Assembly (NCBI GenBank): GCA_930367215.1
Contig: OV884059.1
Span: forward strand, 230,081,803-230,145,802
Reading direction: 5' to 3'
DNA from: Pollenia angustigena
Taxonomy: Eukaryota > Arthropoda > Insecta > Diptera > Polleniidae
DNA length: 64,000 nt
Shown: piece by piece, positions 57,201 to 64,000 of the stretch
Layout: each line of letters opens with the position of its first letter
How positions within the stretch are numbered: position 1 is the first letter of the stretch
Program-made: the position numbers and the translations under genes
The notes under the pieces: generated by a model
Database searches by the model: none
Told to the model about the DNA's origin: nothing
Seen by the model: only the letters and a program-made list of their open reading frames with translations

Positions 57201-57692
57201 GAATTTTACAACATGAAAATTAATTAAAATTGTTATTGATAATCTTTCATTCTTGACGTGACTAGGGGTTGAACCGGCAGGTTACTATGACATGTTTCGA
57301 TCGGAACCACTCGATCTCCTCAGATAGTTTTGCCGTCTTACACTCGCAGCTATCGAAGGCTGCTGACGTCAGTAGTCAAATATCAATCCTTAAACCAAAT
57401 TTGTATTTTTAACACTTTCTTTTGGTAGATCGAAATTTGCTTTTTTTACTGAATGATTATCCATTTTAATTGACTTTACATGTTTTTTCCTTACTTCTGT
57501 TTTTTCGTACTTTGTCAAGAATTTTTCTTGAAGTCCAAGTACATTTTTTGTTTGTTTTTTTCATTCTATCTTTCTCTTTTCTGTTGACCTTTTTCAGCAC
57601 AACTTGAAGGACAAATGTAAACATAGAGCTCGTGCCTTAGCTTTAACAATAATTAGTATTGTGGTTATTTTGTTGAACTATTTATGGTTTTT
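54268..57692 (+). repeat. Left arm and loop: six 572-bp units, forward
   Basis: The marker GGCTTAAG recurs with its second G at 54291, 54863, 55435, 56007, 56579 and 57151, exactly 572 bp apart, and I saw no difference between units. Each unit contains the minus-strand tRNA-like module (GGGGTTGAACCGGCAGGTTA), the palindrome TGACGTCA (as CTGACGTCAG) and an AT-rich filler. The arm pairs with the right arm up to 57465; 57466-57692 is the unpaired loop, that is the tail of the sixth unit. Confidence 0.97.
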
Positions 57693-60600
57693 AATGGATA
57701 ATCATTCAGTAAAAAAAGCAAATTTCGATCTACCAAAAGAAAGTGTTAAAAATACAAATTTGGTTTAAGGATTGATATTTGACTACTGACGTCAGCAGCC
57801 TTCGATAGCTGCGAGTGTAAGACGGCAAAACTATCTGAGGAGATCGAGTGGTTCCGATCGAAACATGTCATAGTAACCTGCCGGTTCAACCCCTAGTCAC
57901 GTCAAGAATGAAAGATTATCAATAACAATTTTAATTAATTTTCATGTTGTAAAATTCCTTTCTTCATAAAAATAATTTAATGAAAATTAAATTTGATGAA
58001 CTTAAGCCTAATTAAAAAATATTGAAAAATTTGGATTAAAAACCATAAATAGTTCAACAAAATAACCACAATACTAATTATTGTTAAAGCTAAGGCACGA
58101 GCTCTATGTTTACATTTGTCCTTCAAGTTGTGCTGAAAAAGGTCAACAGAAAAGAGAAAGATAGAATGAAAAAAACAAACAAAAAATGTACTTGGACTTC
58201 AAGAAAAATTCTTGACAAAGTACGAAAAAACAGAAGTAAGGAAAAAACATGTAAAGTCAATTAAAATGGATAATCATTCAGTAAAAAAAGCAAATTTCGA
58301 TCTACCAAAAGAAAGTGTTAAAAATACAAATTTGGTTTAAGGATTGATATTTGACTACTGACGTCAGCAGCCTTCGATAGCTGCGAGTGTAAGACGGCAA
58401 AACTATCTGAGGAGATCGAGTGGTTCCGATCGAAACATGTCATAGTAACCTGCCGGTTCAACCCCTAGTCACGTCAAGAATGAAAGATTATCAATAACAA
58501 TTTTAATTAATTTTCATGTTGTAAAATTCCTTTCTTCATAAAAATAATTTAATGAAAATTAAATTTGATGAACTTAAGCCTAATTAAAAAATATTGAAAA
58601 ATTTGGATTAAAAACCATAAATAGTTCAACAAAATAACCACAATACTAATTATTGTTAAAGCTAAGGCACGAGCTCTATGTTTACATTTGTCCTTCAAGT
58701 TGTGCTGAAAAAGGTCAACAGAAAAGAGAAAGATAGAATGAAAAAAACAAACAAAAAATGTACTTGGACTTCAAGAAAAATTCTTGACAAAGTACGAAAA
58801 AACAGAAGTAAGGAAAAAACATGTAAAGTCAATTAAAATGGATAATCATTCAGTAAAAAAAGCAAATTTCGATCTACCAAAAGAAAGTGTTAAAAATACA
58901 AATTTGGTTTAAGGATTGATATTTGACTACTGACGTCAGCAGCCTTCGATAGCTGCGAGTGTAAGACGGCAAAACTATCTGAGGAGATCGAGTGGTTCCG
59001 ATCGAAACATGTCATAGTAACCTGCCGGTTCAACCCCTAGTCACGTCAAGAATGAAAGATTATCAATAACAATTTTAATTAATTTTCATGTTGTAAAATT
59101 CCTTTCTTCATAAAAATAATTTAATGAAAATTAAATTTGATGAACTTAAGCCTAATTAAAAAATATTGAAAAATTTGGATTAAAAACCATAAATAGTTCA
59201 ACAAAATAACCACAATACTAATTATTGTTAAAGCTAAGGCACGAGCTCTATGTTTACATTTGTCCTTCAAGTTGTGCTGAAAAAGGTCAACAGAAAAGAG
59301 AAAGATAGAATGAAAAAAACAAACAAAAAATGTACTTGGACTTCAAGAAAAATTCTTGACAAAGTACGAAAAAACAGAAGTAAGGAAAAAACATGTAAAG
59401 TCAATTAAAATGGATAATCATTCAGTAAAAAAAGCAAATTTCGATCTACCAAAAGAAAGTGTTAAAAATACAAATTTGGTTTAAGGATTGATATTTGACT
59501 ACTGACGTCAGCAGCCTTCGATAGCTGCGAGTGTAAGACGGCAAAACTATCTGAGGAGATCGAGTGGTTCCGATCGAAACATGTCATAGTAACCTGCCGG
59601 TTCAACCCCTAGTCACGTCAAGAATGAAAGATTATCAATAACAATTTTAATTAATTTTCATGTTGTAAAATTCCTTTCTTCATAAAAATAATTTAATGAA
59701 AATTAAATTTGATGAACTTAAGCCTAATTAAAAAATATTGAAAAATTTGGATTAAAAACCATAAATAGTTCAACAAAATAACCACAATACTAATTATTGT
59801 TAAAGCTAAGGCACGAGCTCTATGTTTACATTTGTCCTTCAAGTTGTGCTGAAAAAGGTCAACAGAAAAGAGAAAGATAGAATGAAAAAAACAAACAAAA
59901 AATGTACTTGGACTTCAAGAAAAATTCTTGACAAAGTACGAAAAAACAGAAGTAAGGAAAAAACATGTAAAGTCAATTAAAATGGATAATCATTCAGTAA
60001 AAAAAGCAAATTTCGATCTACCAAAAGAAAGTGTTAAAAATACAAATTTGGTTTAAGGATTGATATTTGACTACTGACGTCAGCAGCCTTCGATAGCTGC
60101 GAGTGTAAGACGGCAAAACTATCTGAGGAGATCGAGTGGTTCCGATCGAAACATGTCATAGTAACCTGCCGGTTCAACCCCTAGTCACGTCAAGAATGAA
60201 AGATTATCAATAACAATTTTAATTAATTTTCATGTTGTAAAATTCCTTTCTTCATAAAAATAATTTAATGAAAATTAAATTTGATGAACTTAAGCCTAAT
60301 TAAAAAATATTGAAAAATTTGGATTAAAAACCATAAATAGTTCAACAAAATAACCACAATACTAATTATTGTTAAAGCTAAGGCACGAGCTCTATGTTTA
60401 CATTTGTCCTTCAAGTTGTGCTGAAAAAGGTCAACAGAAAAGAGAAAGATAGAATGAAAAAAACAAACAAAAAATGTACTTGGACTTCAAGAAAAATTCT
60501 TGACAAAGTACGAAAAAACAGAAGTAAGGAAAAAACATGTAAAGTCAATTAAAATGGATAATCATTCAGTAAAAAAAGCAAATTTCGATCTACCAAAAGA

Positions 60601-60942
60601 AAGTGTTAAAAATACAAATTTGGTTTAAGGATTGATATTTGACTACTGACGTCAGCAGCCTTCGATAGCTGCGAGTGTAAGACGGCAAAACTATCTGAGG
60701 AGATCGAGTGGTTCCGATCGAAACATGTCATAGTAACCTGCCGGTTCAACCCCTAGTCACGTCAAGAATGAAAGATTATCAATAACAATTTTAATTAATT
60801 TTCATGTTGTAAAATTCCTTTCTTCATAAAAATAATTTAATGAAAATTAAATTTGATGAACTTAAGCCTAATTAAAAAATATTGAAAAATTTGGATTAAA
60901 AACCATAAATAGTTCAACAAAATAACCACAATACTAATTATT
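57693..60942 (-). repeat. Right arm: six 572-bp units, inverted
   Basis: The inverse marker CTTAAGCC recurs at 58001, 58573, 59145, 59717, 60289 and 60861, again exactly 572 bp apart. The arm begins inside a unit (ATGGATAATCATTCAG at 57694) and ends at CCACAATACTAATTATT (60942), the same terminus as the inverted pair at 1873-2370. The axis of symmetry is near 57579. On the plus strand each unit carries two short ORFs, 52 codons (for example 58106-58264) and 24 codons (for example 57694-57768). Confidence 0.97.
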
Positions 60943-61099
60943 TATAAAATATGTACGTTTAAATTTCAAAGTAAAAAAACCTAACATCTTTTTTTTATAA
61001 ATTGTTAAAATTAAGTGGAACCCTTTTGTAATTATATTTTAACTTGAATATATTTTAATTTTTATATACATACATACACATACATACATACATACATTC

Positions 61100-61146
61100 A
61101 TATAACCGATTATGGCCTTTTAAGGCCATAAAATAAATAAATAAAT
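61100..61146 (+). repeat. LINE 3' tail
   Basis: ATAACCGATTATGGCCTTTT followed by AAGGCCATAAAATAAATAAA is the 3' end signature also seen at 5718 (inverted) and 50640. ATAC-type simple repeat (61066-61098) precedes it. Confidence 0.55.
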
Positions 61147-61239
61147 TAGTCCACCAAAAGTTTGCCAAACACCTGTGTACATAAAACTAATCTTGGTCTT
61201 TCGCCAAATGCCCACTATGGAGTAACACTAGAATAACTA

Positions 61240-61440
61240 AAGCCGTCATGTTGAACTACGCGAAAATGCGAAAGTTTGCTAAAATAGCGATAATTTTTTT
61301 TAACATGCCATAAAATTGAATAAAAGTTCCTAAAACTGTAAGGAATGGCAAAAACTCGGTAAAAATAGCTAAATTAGCGAAAATTCAATTAAACTTTGTA
61401 ACAGCGGCATGATAACAAAGCCTAATATTTATTAAAAATC
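61240..61440. repeat. Dispersed repeat related to 12490-12870
   Basis: Shares ACTACGCGAAAATGCGAAAG, TTTGCTAAAATAGCGA and CCTAAAACTGTAAGGA with the copy at 12.5-12.9 kb. Noncoding. Confidence 0.5.
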
Positions 61441-61489
61441 ATTAAGCTGTAAAAAATCAAAATCTTACAGAAAAAAATGTCCCGCGGCA

Positions 61490-61612
61490 GTCAAGAATTA
61501 AAAATTATCAATAAATATTAATTAACTTCATGTTGTAAAATTACTTTCTTCATAAAAATAATTTAATAAAAATTAAATTTGATGAACTTTAGCCTAATTA
61601 AAAATATCAAAA
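61490..61612 (-). repeat. Degenerate copy of the tRNA-like element's tail
   Basis: GTCAAGAATTAAAAATTATC through AAATTTGATGAACTTTAGCC matches the part of the 572-bp unit that follows the tRNA-like module, with about 10 percent change and a small deletion. The tRNA-like head itself is gone. Confidence 0.8.
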
Positions 61613-61689
61613 TTGGGAGGAAATAATCGTTTCTATAGAGTAATTCACGTCAGAAATTTTAGTCTTGCAAAAATTCAATATTTTACACT

Positions 61690-62035
61690 ACACCATTTTT
61701 CATTGAAAATGAGAAAATTCCAGATGAAATTGAGAAAATATCAAATGAAAATGAGAATATTAATTTGAAATTGAGAAAATTCCAGATGAAATTGAGAAAA
61801 TTCCAAATGAAATTGAGAATATCAATATGAAATTGAGAAAATTCCAATTGAAATTAAAAATATCAATTTGATATTGAGAAAATTCCAATTGAAATTGAGA
61901 ATATCAATTTGAAATTGAGAAAATTCGAAATGAAATTGAGAATTTCAATTTAAAATTGAGAAAATTCCAACTGAAATTGGGAAATTTTAAATTGAGAAAA
62001 TTCCAAATGAAACCGAGAAATTTTAATTTATAAAA
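61690..62035. repeat. AT-rich minisatellite, ~20/40-bp period
   Basis: About 17 imperfect repeats of TGAAATTGAGAAAATTCCAA, alternating with a variant TGAAATTGAGAATATCAATT, so that a 40-bp higher-order period is visible in part of the array. Noncoding on both strands. Confidence 0.9.
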
Positions 62036-62325
62036 TTGAATTACATATATTTTTAATATTCATGCAACGAACGTACATAACACACATAAGGATCGCAAAA
62101 AATAAAACAAATACAAATCGCAGTATTATTGACCAACAGGCATAACTTTCCGATCCAGAGCATATTGGTAAAGCGTTGTAGTATGTTGTATGGCACTACT
62201 GCAATCTGCAGTAGTTATTAATATCTTAGAAGCCTGGACCAGAACTGGCCTTCGACCACAACTGTGGAAAATGCTCTGCTCGGAAAAATGTATTCTATAA
62301 AAGCTCATATGAACAGTCAACTTAA

Positions 62326-62431
62326 TTTTTTTTTTTTTTTAATTCCCTATGTCTGCAGGAAAGAAACCAGAGTCTCTGGCGGGAATCGAACCCGCAACCC
62401 CGGGGTTGATAGACTAGCTCACTACTAGCTA
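62326..62431 (-). repeat. tRNA-derived SINE, 5'-truncated copy
   Basis: The reverse complement matches the SINE at 10441-10585: B box GGTTCGATTCC (62392-62382), GCCAGAGACTC, CAGACATAGGGAATT and an A tail (the T run at 62326-62340). The match ends abruptly at about 62431. Confidence 0.85.
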
Positions 62432-63323
62432 GAAAACTATCAGCATATGTACGTAACGATTTAGTAAAATTTCTAAAAAACATAAAATAAATATATGCAT
62501 ATACCGACAAGTTAAAGAAAGTTAAATTTAAAATTTCTAAAATTCACAGCCATTTTCTTACAGTAAATTCCATAAATTGTGAAAATTATATCAATTTATT
62601 TTTGAAAAACCTTTAAAATTCCTTTATCTATTTCCAAATATTAAAGTATAAACCTGGAAATAGTTTTAATTTAGAACATTTTAATTATATGTATTGAAGT
62701 TTTTAGAAACACAACAGTTGTGTACTTTTTCAGTCGAATTCGCGTGATATTATGTGAACGTGAACTTTAAGTACCACTTATCTTTACTACTCTTAAAATA
62801 AGGAAAAACTACGCTCATTTAAAAAAAAATTATTTAAAATCTCCATCAATTAAAACTTCATTTGATTTCGATTTCAGAACAAAATCAACAAAACAAAAAA
62901 TTATCTGGAAGCTAATTTGAAAGGAATTTTCTGTTTCTGATAAAGTATAAAAAACTTCCGTTCATTCAAAACATATCATGAGAAAATCCTAGTTCACAGT
63001 GCAAATTATTCGAAATCGTAAAAAAAATATTAAAAATTTATAACTTTAATTGTAAGAGAATAAGAAAAACGTATAATTATGTATTTTAGAAAAAAAGTAA
63101 TCAAAATGAAAAAAATATTCACATCTCCACATTGAAAGAAAACATTACCAATTTTGTTTAGAAATAACCAAAAATGGCAGCACTGAAAGAGAATAAACCG
63201 AAAACGTTATTGAAAAGGCAGCAACATAACAATATGTATAACTACTGGAGATTGCAGTAGAGCAGTGATGTGAAAAATGAAAATTGTGGTTGTATTGCTT
63301 TATATTAGTATTAGTGAATAAAG
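62432..63323. other. AT-rich, nothing recognised
   Basis: No coding frame, TIR or tandem repeat was recognised in this stretch. Confidence 0.45.
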
Positions 63324-63664
63324 ACCCTGCAAATAATAGGACCAGTCCAAACACTAGTCCAAAACTAACCCAAACGGATGGAAAAAACCTGGTCTATTTA
63401 ACATTACGATGTTCTAGGAGAGGACCATATAACCCACCTTTGGACCACTAAGGAGTAGTTTTAAAACTACTCCATGGTATACTCAAGAGGATTAGTTTTG
63501 AAGTCGTTTAAAAACGAAAGCATGTCGTTAAAAAACGAAGACATGTCGTCTCACTACAAACACTTTAACAATGACATGGTCCATTCTTGCATTACATCGG
63601 ACCAGTCCATGGAGTAGTCCATTTTATCAAAATGGATTAGGTGGTCCAATTTTATTTGCAGGGT
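63324..63664. mobile_element. MITE with ACCCTGCAAAT ends
   Basis: ACCCTGCAAATAATAGGACC at 63324 pairs with GGTCCAATTTTATTTGCAGG GT ending at 63664. GGACCAGTCCA and TGGACTACTCC phrases repeat inside both ends. CCCTGCAAA-type termini suggest a hAT-like MITE, but no 8-bp duplication was found. Confidence 0.7.
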
Positions 63665-63823
63665 TAGTACATTAATAGTTGCTCTTATTTGTACTTTTTT
63701 AGGTAAACATGTCTATATTCTTCTTCTATATATATAAAACAGGATGTGTGTATGTATTTTCAGGGAATCTTCAGAATATTCAGGCGAGTGACACTGTCAA
63801 GTCTGATTTTTGATTTTCGGTCT

Positions 63824-64000
63824 GAAAAGAAGACACCTTTAGAATACAACAATAAATCATATATTTTTTTGACAAAAATTCTTTAAAATTTATATAATTT
63901 ATTATAAACCGACTATACTATTAATTAACTACAAATTGACTAAAACATAAGTAATAAGTAGTTAATTTAAAAGTCATGCAGAGATAACCAATTGACTACA
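63824..64000 (+). repeat. Direct repeat, copy 2, running off the window
   Basis: Matches 53856-54032 without visible difference and is still matching at the last base. Its left boundary (GAAAAGAAGACACC) is sharp because the sequences before it are unrelated. Confidence 0.95.

Noticed and set aside
54268..60942. CRISPR array or bacterial repeat system
   Set aside because: The unit is 572 bp with no variable spacers, the two halves are inverted, and the surrounding genes are animal genes with introns.
53856..64000. Direct repeats as LTRs of a 10-kb retrotransposon
   Set aside because: The repeat lacks TG...CA ends at the visible boundary, no gag or pol lies between the copies, and an older inverted relative at 8.0-8.5 kb shows a dispersed noncoding repeat. 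The second boundary is outside the window, so this is not excluded fully.

Overview
This is eukaryotic DNA, very AT-rich and full of transposable elements, and it reads as a fly (Diptera), most likely a calyptrate with a large genome such as a blowfly, flesh fly or house-fly relative. That placement is inference from two host genes closest to insect orthologues, short AT-rich introns next to very long ones, and the repertoire of Ty3/gypsy, copia, pogo, mariner and Harbinger relics, tRNA-derived SINEs and many MITEs.

Two host genes are present and diverge from each other. On the minus strand at the left edge are the first two coding exons of Rabenosyn-5 (2957-3445 and 787-934; C2H2 finger, then FYVE domain); the rest lies beyond the window. 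On the plus strand is a complete FHIP-family gene (FTS and Hook-interacting protein; orthologue of Drosophila CG3558), six coding exons from 18737 to 44314, 1074 codons plus stop if a 39-nt microexon is included. Both families act at early endosomes: Rabenosyn-5 in Rab5/PI3P-dependent fusion, FHIP in linking Hook/FTS adaptors and dynein to endosomes.

Layout: 1-3445 Rabenosyn-5 exons with intronic repeats; 3446-18736 intergenic, a mosaic of MITEs, LINE fragments, a SINE and mariner relics; 18737-44314 FHIP, with a broken gypsy element in intron 1 (19507-24157), and in intron 2 a second broken gypsy element (26201-31132) nested in an internally deleted pogo-like element (25635-31601). From 44990 to about 52760 there is a deep nest: a minus-strand LINE split by a copia element, itself carrying a dispersed repeat, a TTA-flanked inverted-repeat element and an inner foldback with 285-bp arms. 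From 53 kb on come hairpin MITEs and then the most striking structure in the window: a 6.7-kb giant palindrome (54268-60942) of a 572-bp unit, six copies in one orientation followed by six in the other, each carrying a tRNA-like module. A related inverted pair lies in the Rabenosyn-5 intron. A segment at 53856-54032 recurs without visible change at 63824-64000, the very end of the window.

No bacterial-type operon, CRISPR array or rRNA was seen. The retroelement genes all carry frameshifts, stops or deletions and look inactive. Boundaries of MITEs were read by eye from inverted repeats and may be off by several bases.
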